Source: Janibacter sp. HTCC2649
GTDB lineage: Bacteria > Actinomycetota > Actinomycetes > Actinomycetales > Dermatophilaceae
Assembly: GCF_000152705.1 (NCBI RefSeq)
Contig: NZ_CH672413.1
Location: 806,001-870,000, forward strand
Length of the DNA stretch: 64,000 bases
Direction: 5' to 3'
Under the pieces are notes generated by a model. That model did no database searches. It worked only from the letters and a program-made list of their open reading frames with translations, and was not told where the DNA came from. Made by a program: the position numbers and the translations under genes. The stretch's first letter is position 1, and each line of letters begins with the position of its first letter. Below are positions 40,532-49,562 of the stretch, piece by piece.

Positions 40532-40636
40532 ATGACCACGCTCGACAAGACGTTCACCGGCACCCTCGTCACGAGCGGCGCCGACGGAGGTTGGACCTAC
40601 CTCGACGGCGCTCCGTCCGCGTCGGTGAAGGCGTGA
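40532..40636 (+). pseudogene. remnant of a DUF1905-type gene (34 codons)
   Basis: ATG 40532 has a good GAGGAG upstream and encodes LDKTFTGTLVTSGADGGWTYLDG, which resembles the start of DUF1905-type proteins of about 95-100 residues. The frame then ends after 34 codons, where the family continues with its beta-barrel core. The stop overlaps the ATG of the VOC gene (TGATG). It looks like a deletion remnant kept as a translational lead-in. It might also be a short functional leader peptide. Confidence 0.6.
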
Positions 40637-41001
40637 TGTTCACCGACGTCAGGGCCGTTGCTGTCGGCGTCGCGGACACGGACGCGGCGATCACCTTCTT
40701 CACCGAGTGCCTCGGCTTCGAGGTGCGGATGGACGTCCCGATGAGCGCGACGATGCGCTGGGTCGAGGTCGCTCCACACGGTGCCGCCACGTCGGTCGCG
40801 CTGCTGGCGAGCAACGGTCCGCCCGTGGGCATCGACACCGGCATCCGCTTCGTGGTCGACGACGCTGCCGCTTCGCACGCCCGGCTGAGTGCGGCCGGCG
40901 TGCACGTGGACGAGCTCATCGTGTCGGACTACGCGCCCCCGATGTTCGACTTCACCGATCCCGACGGCAACGTCTACTACGCGAGCCAGCACGAGGGTTG
41001 A
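40636..41001 (+). CDS. VOC-family (glyoxalase-like) protein
   Basis: A 121-residue vicinal-oxygen-chelate protein with two beta-alpha-beta-beta-beta units: VRAVAVGVADTDAAITFFTECLGFEV, then GIRFVVDDAAASHARLSAAGV and MFDFTDPDGNVYYASQH. Such proteins are often dioxygenases, glyoxalases or drug-binding proteins; substrate unknown. Translation should be coupled to the preceding DUF1905 remnant. Likely in one operon with the HTH-SRPBCC regulator. Confidence 0.88.
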   Translation: MFTDVRAVAVGVADTDAAITFFTECLGFEVRMDVPMSATMRWVEVAPHGAATSVALLASNGPPVGIDTGIRFVVDDAAASHARLSAAGVHVDELIVSDYAPPMFDFTDPDGNVYYASQHEG

Positions 41002-41040
41002 CCATGCTCGCCCTTGCACCGTCGGCGACACGGTTTCGCC

Positions 41041-41046
41041 TAGTCT
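41041..41046 (+). promoter_or_regulatory. -10 element of the 41053 gene (leaderless type)
   Basis: TAGTCT followed by six bases and the ATG start. Confidence 0.5.
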
Positions 41047-41052
41047 CGGCGC

Positions 41053-41583
41053 ATGACGACGATACCTCCCACTGACGCGGCCACGACGTTCGCGACCTCC
41101 TCTCGAATGCTGACCGGCGCCATCATGGGCGCACTGGTCTTCTTCGGCATCGCGCTCTTCTTCGTCCTGGGCACGGACGCGACCCCACCGACATGGGTTC
41201 CGCTCGCCCAGCTCGCAGCCGGCGTCGTCGTGCACTTCCTCGTGGAGACGATCGGCTATCGGGTCGAACCCCTCGATCCGGCTATGAGTGACAGTGATGC
41301 CGCTGTCTCGGCCCGCACCCGCTGGCAGACGTCGATGATGGTTCGGATGGTCCTCATCGAGGCCATCGCCATTCTTTCGCTCGTTGCTGCCTTCGTGATC
41401 GACGGAGGCGTGTGGACCTACGTCGGGGGTGCTGTCGTGTCACTGGTGCTCCTGGCGGTCCACGTCTGGCCGTCGTCGCGCTCGGTGACCAAGAGCGCTG
41501 ACGCTCTCGAAGCCCGGGGACAGGCGTCCTTCCTGCGTGAGTCCTTCGGCCTGCCCGCTGCCGGACCCATCCAGCAGCTCTAG
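41053..41583 (+). CDS. uncharacterised four-helix membrane protein
   Basis: A 176-residue integral membrane protein with about four predicted helices (MGALVFFGIALFFVLG; PLAQLAAGVVVHFLVETIG; MVLIEAIAILSLVAAFVI; YVGGAVVSLVLLAVHVW) and a hydrophilic tail. No family recognised. Its TAG stop overlaps the TAG stop of the convergent GNAT (CTAG), leaving no room for a terminator between them. Confidence 0.8.
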   Translation: MTTIPPTDAATTFATSSRMLTGAIMGALVFFGIALFFVLGTDATPPTWVPLAQLAAGVVVHFLVETIGYRVEPLDPAMSDSDAAVSARTRWQTSMMVRMVLIEAIAILSLVAAFVIDGGVWTYVGGAVVSLVLLAVHVWPSSRSVTKSADALEARGQASFLRESFGLPAAGPIQQL

Positions 41584-42023
41584 CCTCGCGCGGCGCGCCG
41601 CACCATCCACACGTCGATGGGGTCCTCGCGTTCGAGTACGAAGCCGTGCCGCTCGTAGAGGCGCCGCGCCGGGCTCCCCTGCAGGACGTTGAGTCGGAAG
41701 GGACGTCCTTCGCTCTCCTGCTCCAGCGCCCACCGAAGCACTTGCTCACCGAGCCCACGGCCCTGGTGGTCCGGCCGCAGGTAGAAGTGCTCGATCCACG
41801 TCTCGTCCGCCTCCGGGCGAACGGCGATGAGGCCCACCTCGGCATTGGCCACCGCGATGACGTGCGCCACCTGTGGCCGGAACCCGGTGAGGAAGCGCTG
41901 GCGCACCCGGACCGGGTCGTAGCGTCCGAGTCGTTCGAGATCGGGCCGCATCACCTCGGCCCGCAGCTCGGCAACCCAGGAGGCGTCGCTGGCTGCGGCC
42001 TGCCGGAGCGCGAAGTCGCTCAC
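41580..42023 (-). CDS. GNAT-family N-acetyltransferase
   Basis: A 147-residue acetyltransferase with the acetyl-CoA motif IEHFYLRPDHQGRGLGEQVLRWAL and a C-terminal ARRLYERHGFVLERED. The acceptor is unknown. The GTG at 42023 overlaps the stop of the A24 peptidase gene (GTGA), so it belongs to the alaS-aroE transcript. Longer upstream reading in frame is the peptidase gene in another frame. Confidence 0.88.
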   Translation of the reverse strand: MSDFALRQAAASDASWVAELRAEVMRPDLERLGRYDPVRVRQRFLTGFRPQVAHVIAVANAEVGLIAVRPEADETWIEHFYLRPDHQGRGLGEQVLRWALEQESEGRPFRLNVLQGSPARRLYERHGFVLEREDPIDVWMVRRAARG

Positions 42024-42718
42024 TGGCCGACGAGCCCCGCGAGTACTTGCTCGGTCCCCGCCAGAGCCACGAAGACGCCGCCGCACATGAACGGCCCGAA
42101 GGCCATGGCCGACTTCCGACCGGCGCGCCCCGTGACCAGCAGCACCCCTGCGCCGAAGCCACCGAGAACGAACGCGGCGAGAGTTCCCACGACGACGTGC
42201 CCCACGGAGAACCACCCCAGGAGCAGACCGATGGTCGGCGCGAGCTGCACGTCCCCGCCGCCAAAACCTCCACCGGGCAGGAACGCGAACGCGACATAGA
42301 TCGCGGTGAGCACGGCGCAGCAGATCCCCGCACTGACAAGGCGGTCCCACTCCCCCGTCGCGATCGTCGGTGGGATGAGCAGGAGGGCGAAGGCGGGCAA
42401 CGCCGGGCGGGTCAGTCCGACTGGGAGCCGGTGGACGTCGATGTCGATCCAGACGAGACACACGCTCAACCAGGCGAAGAGCAGGTATGCCGGCAGCGCG
42501 GCATACGCCGCCGTGTCACCGACCGTCTGGGTCAGGAGGAGAACGAGGACCCCGAGCAGGGGCGCGACCCACCAGGAGGGTGGCGTGGCGTGGCTCGCCT
42601 CGTCCTCGGGGATCCGGTAGCCACCGGTGGCGAGCTCGCGAGCGGTGAGCTGCCCGACCACGAGAGCCGCCACGACGAGGACGATCGTTGCGACGACGCC
42701 GAGTGGGTGGGCGTCCAT
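42020..42718 (-). CDS. prepilin peptidase, A24 family
   Basis: A 232-residue membrane aspartyl protease with about six helices. The two catalytic aspartates are in the IDIDVHRLP segment (Asp92/Asp94) and in GGGFGGGDVQLA (GxGD, Asp156). The N-terminal methyltransferase domain of PilD is missing, as usual for Gram-positive types. It would process type IV or Tad/Flp pilins, but no pilin gene is in the window. It overlaps aroE by one base, an arrangement conserved in actinobacteria. Confidence 0.9.
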   Translation of the reverse strand: MDAHPLGVVATIVLVVAALVVGQLTARELATGGYRIPEDEASHATPPSWWVAPLLGVLVLLLTQTVGDTAAYAALPAYLLFAWLSVCLVWIDIDVHRLPVGLTRPALPAFALLLIPPTIATGEWDRLVSAGICCAVLTAIYVAFAFLPGGGFGGGDVQLAPTIGLLLGWFSVGHVVVGTLAAFVLGGFGAGVLLVTGRAGRKSAMAFGPFMCGGVFVALAGTEQVLAGLVGQ

Positions 42719-43533
42719 CAGGGGGCCATCGCGGCGTGCGCCGCGGCGAACATGACGTCGACCGGGCCGGGTCGTCCGGTGAACAGCTCGATCTGGGCTG
42801 CGGCCTGGTAGACGAGCATGTCGAGGCCGGAGATGACGTCCGCACCGGCGGCACGGGCCGATCGCGCGAGCGGTGTCGGCCAGTCGGCATAGACGACGTC
42901 GAGGAGCGTCACCCCCGCGAACGTCGAGCCGGACTCGTCCACTGCGTTGCCCGTGGCGGCGCTGGCTGCGGGTGCCAGCGTCGAGATGACGAGGCGACGC
43001 CGCTCATCGGCCCACCTCTCCAGCGGGACGTGGGCGGCTTCGACACCGTGACGGGACAGGAGAGCGACGACCTCAGCCGCAGCCTCGGCGTTGCGGGCCG
43101 CGACGGCGACGTCGCGCACCCCGAGCTCGGCCAGGGCCAAGGCGGCCGAGCGACTCGTCGCGCCCGATCCAAGGAGGGTGGCGCGACCGTCGTGCTCGAC
43201 GTTCTCGACCGCGCGCACCAGGCCCACGACGTCGGTGTTGTGACCGTCCCACTGGCCGTCGTCGCGTCGCACGAGCGTGTTGATGGCGCCGGCGTCGCGA
43301 GCGATCCTCGTCACCGTGGTCGCGACGTCGAAGGCCGCTTCCTTGAGTGGCATGGTCAGGCTGAGGCCGCGCCAGGACACGTCGAGCCCGGCCACAACCT
43401 GTGCCAGCTCGGCTGCCGCAACCTCACGCCGGTCGTAGGTCCAGTCGCTCAGGCCCAGTGCGGCATACGCCGCGGTGTGGAGAGCGGGCGAGAGCGAGTG
43501 CGAGACGGGCGACCCGAGGACGCCCGCTCTCAC
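42718..43533 (-). CDS. aroE: shikimate dehydrogenase
   Basis: It reduces 3-dehydroshikimate to shikimate with NADPH. The 271-residue protein has GSPVSHSLSPALHTAAY (shikimate binding), LTMPLKEAAF with the catalytic Lys, AINTLVRR and GHNTDVVGLVRA, then the NADP loop LLGSGATSRSAALAL. GTG start, overlapping the mltG stop (GTGA). The actinobacterial type begins GLSLTMPLK where others have GxNVTxP. Confidence 0.95.
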   Translation of the reverse strand: MRAGVLGSPVSHSLSPALHTAAYAALGLSDWTYDRREVAAAELAQVVAGLDVSWRGLSLTMPLKEAAFDVATTVTRIARDAGAINTLVRRDDGQWDGHNTDVVGLVRAVENVEHDGRATLLGSGATSRSAALALAELGVRDVAVAARNAEAAAEVVALLSRHGVEAAHVPLERWADERRRLVISTLAPAASAATGNAVDESGSTFAGVTLLDVVYADWPTPLARSARAAGADVISGLDMLVYQAAAQIELFTGRPGPVDVMFAAAHAAMAP

Positions 43534-44699
43534 TGCCCGCAGTCCTTCGGATTGGCCTTGCAGTAGGCATTGAGCTCACGGACGTTGGCGTTGTGCTCCG
43601 CCAAGGTGGTTCCGTACTTCGTCTCGCCCGTGATGGGGTTGACCGCGACGAAGAAGAACCACGGTCCGTCAGCCGGCTTGGCCGCCGCGTCGATCGAGGC
43701 CCGACCCGGGTTGCTGATCGGGCCCGGCGGCAGGCCGGGGTGGATGCGCGTGTTGTAGGGGTTCGACGCGTCCTTGAGCTCTGCCTGGCTCGGGAAGAGA
43801 GAGCGACGCTTCGCGCCGTACGACACGGCCGCATCGGACTGGAGGAGCCCATAGCTGGGCAGGCCCTCGGTCTCGATGCGGTTGAGGAAGACCCGGGCGA
43901 TCTTGGGACGGTCCTCGTCGAGTTTGGCCTCGGCCTCCACCAGGGAGGCCAGGGTCAGGACCTTCTCGCGGTCGGCGTCGACCACACCTGCCGCGTCGAG
44001 GGTCTTGATGGTCAGCGCCACCATCGCCTTGAGCTGATCGACTGCGGGAGTGCTCTTGCCGAACTCGTAGGTCGACGGGAAGAGGTAGCCCTCGACGTTG
44101 CCCTTGGCCGAGGCCGGCAGACCGATCGCCTCGGGGTTCTTGGCGGCCTGGGTGTACTCCGCCACCGGCACCCCCGTGGCCTTGCTGAGCAGCGCGTAGA
44201 CCTCCGTGGCCCACAGACCCTCGCGGATCGTGACCCCGCCGCCCTTGCGGCCGGCCGGGTTGGTGAGCAGCGTGAAGGCATCGATCGCCTTCATCCCCTT
44301 CTTGAGGGTGTAGGTCCCCGCCTGGATCTTGGCGCTCTGCTCCGGGTCCGCTGCCGAGGCGTCAAGGTAGGCCGTGCGGGTCTTGACCACGCCCGCCGCC
44401 TTGAGCGTGGAGGCGATCGTCTCGCCGCTGTCACCAGCCTTGATGCTCACGTCGACGTCTCCGGTGCCCGGACCCGGGAAGTCCTCGGCTTCCGAGGAGC
44501 CTCCTCCGACGATCGACGACACGAGCGGCTTGAGCAGGGTGAAGGCGGTCACCGAGGCGACACCCACGAGAACCACGGCGACGATCAGGGCAATCGTGCG
44601 ACGACCACGGCTGCGCTTGCGGCGCTGGTGGCGACGACGGCGCGGCTCATCGGGCGCAGGCTCCCCGAAGATCGTCGTGTCAAGGTGGTTCTGGGTCAC
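43530..44699 (-). CDS. mltG: endolytic transglycosylase MltG
   Basis: It cleaves nascent glycan strands at the membrane and sets their length. The 389-residue protein has a basic cytoplasmic N terminus, one membrane helix (roughly 28-52: TIALIVAVVLVGVASVTAF), a LysM-like region and the YceG catalytic domain. That domain contains LASLVEAEAKLDEDRPKIARVFLNRI (with the expected Glu), SDAAVSYG, NPYNTRIHPGLPPGPISNPG and FFVAVNPITGE. GTG start overlaps the ruvX stop. Confidence 0.95.
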   Translation of the reverse strand: MTQNHLDTTIFGEPAPDEPRRRRHQRRKRSRGRRTIALIVAVVLVGVASVTAFTLLKPLVSSIVGGGSSEAEDFPGPGTGDVDVSIKAGDSGETIASTLKAAGVVKTRTAYLDASAADPEQSAKIQAGTYTLKKGMKAIDAFTLLTNPAGRKGGGVTIREGLWATEVYALLSKATGVPVAEYTQAAKNPEAIGLPASAKGNVEGYLFPSTYEFGKSTPAVDQLKAMVALTIKTLDAAGVVDADREKVLTLASLVEAEAKLDEDRPKIARVFLNRIETEGLPSYGLLQSDAAVSYGAKRRSLFPSQAELKDASNPYNTRIHPGLPPGPISNPGRASIDAAAKPADGPWFFFVAVNPITGETKYGTTLAEHNANVRELNAYCKANPKDCGQ

Positions 44700-45211
44700 C
44701 GTGGTCCGTCCTTCGTCTTCGGCCTGCGCCGTTTGTGCCTCACTGGCTCACCCGGTGGGCGGCCCGAACTGCGTTCCTCATCCAGCGCGGCTTGAAGGAT
44801 GAGGACCGCCGCCGCCTGGTCGACGACTGCACGCTGCCGACGTCCGGCGACACCACTGTCGCGCAAGGCTCTGTGGGCACTCACACTCGTGAGGCGTTCG
44901 TCGACCAGACGGACGCCCACGGGTGCAACCCGGCGAGCCAACTCCGCAGCATACTTGCGGGCGGCTTCTGCGCTTGGACCTTCGTCACCTGAAAGTGAGC
45001 GAGGTAGTCCGACGATGACCTCGAGGGCCGCTCGTTCCGCGCTCAGTGCGACGATTTCGGCGATGTCGTCGCCGGGGGTCTCGGCGTCCGGCCAGATGCG
45101 GGTGAGCGTGGCGTGCGGCGTCGCCAACATGCCCGAGGGGTCGCTGACGGCCACGCCGACACGCACTGTGCCGACGTCCACCCCCAGACGAACCCCGGGG
45201 CGGACGCTCAA
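44696..45211 (-). CDS. ruvX: RuvX/YqgF RNase H-fold nuclease
   Basis: A 171-residue putative Holliday junction resolvase / pre-16S rRNA nuclease. It has GVDVGTVRVGVAVSD (catalytic Asp), IVGLPRSLSGDEGPSAE (with Glu) and the third acid in LVDERLTS. TTG at 45211 overlaps the alaS stop (TTGA) and has GGGGAG eight bases upstream. GTG 45235 would give a longer N terminus that other members lack. Confidence 0.93.
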   Translation of the reverse strand: MSVRPGVRLGVDVGTVRVGVAVSDPSGMLATPHATLTRIWPDAETPGDDIAEIVALSAERAALEVIVGLPRSLSGDEGPSAEAARKYAAELARRVAPVGVRLVDERLTSVSAHRALRDSGVAGRRQRAVVDQAAAVLILQAALDEERSSGRPPGEPVRHKRRRPKTKDGPR

Positions 45212-47901
45212 CCGACCAGCTCCCCGACGCGCCACTCGACGGCGTTGATGGCCTCGCCGGACTTCGCGATGTCCTGGCCACCGCCCTGGGCGATGTCGTC
45301 CTTGCCGCCGCCACCGCCACCGAGGGTCTGGGCGGCGATGCGCACGAGCTCACCGGCCTTGATGCCCTTGTCACGAGCGGCCTGGTTGGTCGCGATGACG
45401 ACGACCGGTCGGCCCTTGGCGCCACCGGTCACGGCGACGACCGACGGTGCGGCGTCGCCGAGCTTCTGTCGGGCATCGAGGACCATGGCGCGAACGTCGT
45501 CCGCACCAGCCTCGCCGCCGGCGTCGTGTCCGACGAAGCGCACCCCGCCGACGTCCTTGGCGTTGTCGCTGAGGGATCCGGCTGCGGCGAGCACGGCCTG
45601 CTTGCGGGTGCGCTCGAGCTCACGCTCGGCGTCCTTGAGCCGCGCCACCATGGCACCGACACGCTCGGTGAGTTCACCGGGCTGGGCGCCGACGATTCCG
45701 GACAGCTCGGCGACGATCGCCCTCTCACGAGCGAGGTAGCGCAAGGCATCCATGCCGACGAAGGCCTCGAGGCGGCGGACGCCGGAGCCGACGGAGGACT
45801 CCCCCGTCACCGTGAGGGCACCGACCTGGGAGGAGTGACCGACGTGGGTGCCACCGCAGAGCTCGCGCGACCAGGGGCCACCGATCTCGACGACGCGCAC
45901 GTCCTCGCCATAGGTCTCACCGAAGAGCGCGAGCGCCCCGGCCTCGCGGGCCTGGGCGAGCGACATCCACTGGGCCGAGACGGGCAGGTCCTTGCGCACG
46001 GCGAGGTTGGCGACCTCTTCGATCTCACTGCGGGTCTCGGGCGAGAGCGCCTGTCCCCACGCGAAGTCGAGTCGGAGGTAGCCCGGCTTGTTGTAGGACC
46101 CGGACTGCAGGGCCGACGGGCCGAGCACCTGACGCAGCGCGGCGTGGATCACGTGGGTGCCGGAGTGCGCCTGGCAGGCGGAGATGCGCCACTCGGGATC
46201 GACCTCCGCGAGAACGGCCGAACCAGCGCGCAGCGGTCCGTGGACGACCTCGACGGTGTGGGCGATGAGGCCCTTGACCGGGCGCTGCACGTCCATGACC
46301 TTGAGGTGGACACCGTCGGCCGTGATGATGCCCTCGTCGGCGATCTGCCCACCGGACTCGGCATAGAACGGGGTGCGGTCGAGGACGACCTGACCCTGCT
46401 GGCCCGGCTCGATCTCCTCGACCCGGACGCCATCGACGACCAGACCGACGACCTTGGCCTCGCTCGTCAGCTCCTGCCACGCGCGGAAGTCGGTCTCACC
46501 GGAGGTGCGCAGCTCCTTCCACACCTCGGTGTTGGCGTGGCCGGACTTCTTGGACTTGGCGTCGGCCTTGGCGCGGTTGCGCTGCTCGAGCATGAGGCGG
46601 GTGAAGCCCTCACGGTCGACGGTCAGACCGTGCTCCTCCGCCATCTCGAGGGTGAGGTCGATCGGGAAGCCATAGGTGTCGTGCAGCTGGAAGGCCTGGT
46701 CGCCCGCCAGCGTCGTGCCACCGGACTCCTTGGTCCTCGACACGGCAGTGTCCAGGATCGTCGTGCCGGAGGCGAGCGTGCGTCGGAAAGCCTCCTCCTC
46801 GGCATACGCGATCTTGCTGATTCGCTCGAAGCCGGTCTCCAGCTCGGGGTAGGACTGCTTCATCCGCTCCATCGAGATCGGGAGGAGGTGCGGCAGGGCC
46901 GGGTCCTCGAAGCCGAGGAGGCGCATCGAGCGCACGGCGCGTCGCAGCATCCGGCGCAGGACGTAGCCACGTCCCTCGTTGCCGGGCGTGACGCCGTCAC
47001 CGATGAGCATGAGCGAGGACCGGATGTGGTCGGCCACGACCCGCAGGCGGACGTCGTCGGGGTGCGAACCCTGGGCGGAGTGTCCCGAGTTGGCGCCGTA
47101 GGACTTGCCGGTCATCTCCGCGGCCTTGGCGAGGACGGGGTAGACCTCGTCGATCTCGTAGAGGTTGTCGACGCCCTGCAGGACCGAGGCGATGCGCTCA
47201 AGGCCCATGCCCGTGTCGATGTTCTGTGCCGGGAGCGGGCCCTCGATGTCGAAGTCGTCCTTGGCGCGGACCTGCGAGAGCTCCTCCTGCATGAAGACGA
47301 GGTTCCAGATCTCCATGTAGCGGTCCTCGTCGACCGCCGGACCGCCCTCGACGCCGTACTCCTCGCCGCGGTCGTAGAAGATCTCGCTGCACGGGCCGCC
47401 GGGGCCGGGAACGCCCATGTGCCAGTAGTTGTCGAGCTTGCCGCGGCGCACGATGCGGTCGAGCGGGATCGAGGTGTACTCGGCCCACAGGCGCTCGGCC
47501 TCGTCGTCGTCCTCGTAGACGGTCGCCCACAGGCGGTCGGGGTCAAGGCCGTAGCCGCCCTCGTCCTGCGAGGTCGTGAGGAGCTGCCACGCGAAGCGGA
47601 TGGCGTCCTTCTTGAAGTAGTCCCCGAAGGAGAAGTTGCCGTTCATCTGGAAGAACGTGCCGTGACGTGAGGTCTTGCCGACCTCCTCGATGTCGCCGGT
47701 GCGGACACACTTCTGCACGCTCGTGGCCCGCTCCCACGGCGGCGTCTCCTGGCCCGAGAAGTAGGGCTTGAACGGCACCATGCCTGCGTTGACGAACAGC
47801 AGGTTGGGGTCGTCGTGGATGAGGGGCGCGGAGGGCACCACCGTGTGGCCGTTCTTCTCGAAGAAGGCAAGCCAGCGGCGCCGGATCTCAGCGGTTTCCA
47901 T
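45208..47901 (-). CDS. alaS: alanine--tRNA ligase
   Basis: An 897-residue class II synthetase with editing. Motifs: IRRRWLAFFEKNGHTVVPSA, FVNAGMVPFKPYF, the motif 2 region RHGTFFQMNGNFSFGDYFK, the editing HxxxH in HSGTHVIHAAL and the CxxxH in ELCGGTHVGH, and a C-Ala domain ending GGGGGGKDDIAQGGG. ATG 47901 is chosen over longer in-frame starts; AGGA lies about nine bases upstream. TAGGAT near 47973-47968 is a likely -10. No T-box is visible. Confidence 0.97.
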   Translation of the reverse strand: METAEIRRRWLAFFEKNGHTVVPSAPLIHDDPNLLFVNAGMVPFKPYFSGQETPPWERATSVQKCVRTGDIEEVGKTSRHGTFFQMNGNFSFGDYFKKDAIRFAWQLLTTSQDEGGYGLDPDRLWATVYEDDDEAERLWAEYTSIPLDRIVRRGKLDNYWHMGVPGPGGPCSEIFYDRGEEYGVEGGPAVDEDRYMEIWNLVFMQEELSQVRAKDDFDIEGPLPAQNIDTGMGLERIASVLQGVDNLYEIDEVYPVLAKAAEMTGKSYGANSGHSAQGSHPDDVRLRVVADHIRSSLMLIGDGVTPGNEGRGYVLRRMLRRAVRSMRLLGFEDPALPHLLPISMERMKQSYPELETGFERISKIAYAEEEAFRRTLASGTTILDTAVSRTKESGGTTLAGDQAFQLHDTYGFPIDLTLEMAEEHGLTVDREGFTRLMLEQRNRAKADAKSKKSGHANTEVWKELRTSGETDFRAWQELTSEAKVVGLVVDGVRVEEIEPGQQGQVVLDRTPFYAESGGQIADEGIITADGVHLKVMDVQRPVKGLIAHTVEVVHGPLRAGSAVLAEVDPEWRISACQAHSGTHVIHAALRQVLGPSALQSGSYNKPGYLRLDFAWGQALSPETRSEIEEVANLAVRKDLPVSAQWMSLAQAREAGALALFGETYGEDVRVVEIGGPWSRELCGGTHVGHSSQVGALTVTGESSVGSGVRRLEAFVGMDALRYLARERAIVAELSGIVGAQPGELTERVGAMVARLKDAERELERTRKQAVLAAAGSLSDNAKDVGGVRFVGHDAGGEAGADDVRAMVLDARQKLGDAAPSVVAVTGGAKGRPVVVIATNQAARDKGIKAGELVRIAAQTLGGGGGGKDDIAQGGGQDIAKSGEAINAVEWRVGELVG

Positions 47902-48020
47902 GTGGGCAGTCCTGAGGTTGAAAAGGCAGTGGGTCGAGTGCGTCGGCCCGGGTGGGGGCACCGATGAATCCTACGGGTCGCACCTCCGCGAGCGCCGCGG
48001 CGTTCCTTGCCAGCACGCTC

Positions 48021-48064
48021 CGGTCCTCGCAAACGCGTGGTATTTCCCGCGTTTGCGAGGACCG
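48021..48064 (-). terminator. 17-bp perfect hairpin downstream of rarA
   Basis: Arms 48021-48037 and 48048-48064 pair perfectly (17 bp) around a 10-base loop, seven bases after the rarA stop and about 120 bases upstream of alaS. No T-tract. It should separate rarA from alaS transcription. Confidence 0.75.
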
Positions 48065-48070
48065 AGGGGG

Positions 48071-49444
48071 TCAGCTGCGGCCGAGGCGTTCCTTGAGCCA
48101 CGTCCAGCGCTCCTGGAGGCGCGCCTCGAAGCCGCGATCGGTCGGTTGGTAGTAGTCGGTCTTGCCGTGCAGGTCGTCCGGGAGGTACTGCTGACGCGCC
48201 ACCCCGTCGGCCTCGTCGTGGGCATAGACGTAGCCCTTGCCGTGTCCGAGACGGGTCGCACCGGCATACCCGCTCCCGCGAAGGTGAGGTGGCACCGCCC
48301 CGCCACGTCCGCCACGGATGTCGGCAATGGCAGCGTTGATCCCGGCATACGCCGCGTTGCTCTTGGGAGCGAGAGTGTTGTGAACAACGGCCTGCGCCAA
48401 GATGATTCGCGCTTCTGGCATGCCGACCTGAGCGACGGCGTGCATCGCTGCGACCGCCGTCTGGAGCGCGGTCGGGTCGCCCATGCCGACGTCCTCGCTC
48501 GCCGAGATGACGATGCGTCGCGCGATGAAGCGAGGGTCCTCCCCCGCTTCGAGCTGGCGGGCGAGGTAGTGCAGCGCGGCGTCGACGTCGGAGCCGCGCA
48601 TCGACTTGATGAACGCGGAGGCGACGTCATAGTGCTGGTCGCCGGTCTTGTCGTAGCGCACCGACGCCTGGGCAACCGCCTGCTCGGCGTGGGCGAGGGT
48701 GATCTCGATCGGGGTGTCGTCGGAGCGTCCCGCAGGGGCGTCGTCGAGGGCCACTCCTGCAGCCGCCTCGAGCGAGGTCAGCGCCCGACGGGCGTCACCG
48801 CCGGAGATGCGCACGAGGTGCTCGCGAGCTTCGCTCGACAGGGCGTATGCCGCGTCGAGACCGCGTGCGTCCGTCACCGCCGAGTCGAGCACCTCGGCGA
48901 CCTGCGCGTCGTCCAGGGACGTGAGCGTGATGAGCATCGAACGCGAGAGCAGGGGCGCGATGACCGAGAACGACGGGTTCTCGGTGGTGGCCGCGACGAG
49001 GATGACCTGCCGAGTCTCGACGCCGGGCAGCAGGGCGTCCTGCTGGGCCTTGGTGAAGCGGTGGATCTCGTCGAGGAAGAGCACGGTCTGCCGGTCGTAG
49101 AGGTCACGGTTGCGCGCGGCCGCCTCCATCACGGCGCGCACGTCCTTGACGCCGGCAGTCACTGCCGACAGCTCGACGAACTCCCGGTTCGCCGCCGTCG
49201 CGACCAGGTGGGCCAGAGTCGTCTTGCCGGTCCCGGGAGGACCCCAGAGGATCGCGCTCAGCGAACCTGCCGTGCCGCCAGATCCCTCGATGAGGCGCCG
49301 CAACGGGCTACCGGGGCGGAGCACCGCGTCCTGGCCGCGGACCTCGTCGATCGAGGCCGGGCGCATCCGGACGGCCAGTGGCGGCAGGGTCGACGAGGTC
49401 GACCCACTCCCGGAGGAGGCGAAAAGATCGTCAACGGCTGCCAC
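48071..49444 (-). CDS. rarA: replication-associated recombination protein RarA
   Basis: A 457-residue AAA+ ATPase (MgsA/WRNIP1 family) acting at stalled forks. Motifs: RPASIDEVRGQDAVL, Walker A GPPGTGKTTLA, Walker B FLDEIHRFTKAQQDALLP, sensor ATTENPSF, ISGGDARRALTSLE, then the tetramerisation domain with KTGDQHYDVASAFIKSMRGSD. GTG start; TAGGCT lies six bases upstream with no Shine-Dalgarno sequence. Confidence 0.95.
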   Translation of the reverse strand: MAAVDDLFASSGSGSTSSTLPPLAVRMRPASIDEVRGQDAVLRPGSPLRRLIEGSGGTAGSLSAILWGPPGTGKTTLAHLVATAANREFVELSAVTAGVKDVRAVMEAAARNRDLYDRQTVLFLDEIHRFTKAQQDALLPGVETRQVILVAATTENPSFSVIAPLLSRSMLITLTSLDDAQVAEVLDSAVTDARGLDAAYALSSEAREHLVRISGGDARRALTSLEAAAGVALDDAPAGRSDDTPIEITLAHAEQAVAQASVRYDKTGDQHYDVASAFIKSMRGSDVDAALHYLARQLEAGEDPRFIARRIVISASEDVGMGDPTALQTAVAAMHAVAQVGMPEARIILAQAVVHNTLAPKSNAAYAGINAAIADIRGGRGGAVPPHLRGSGYAGATRLGHGKGYVYAHDEADGVARQQYLPDDLHGKTDYYQPTDRGFEARLQERWTWLKERLGRS

Positions 49445-49450
49445 CTCAGC

Positions 49451-49456
49451 AGCCTA
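49451..49456 (-). promoter_or_regulatory. -10 element of rarA (leaderless type)
   Basis: TAGGCT followed by six bases and the rarA GTG. Confidence 0.5.
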
Positions 49457-49562
49457 ACGGTCACCACCGACGACCAGATTCGTGCCATCCGCGCTGGTCA
49501 GGCCTTCGTTTCCCTGCGTAGGTTGGGAGGCGATCGCCCAGTCTTTGACGAAAGGTGAAGTC

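Noticed and set aside
47902-48070. T-box leader for alaS
   Set aside because: The untranslated region is about 60 bases after the likely -10, too short, and no T-box consensus is present.
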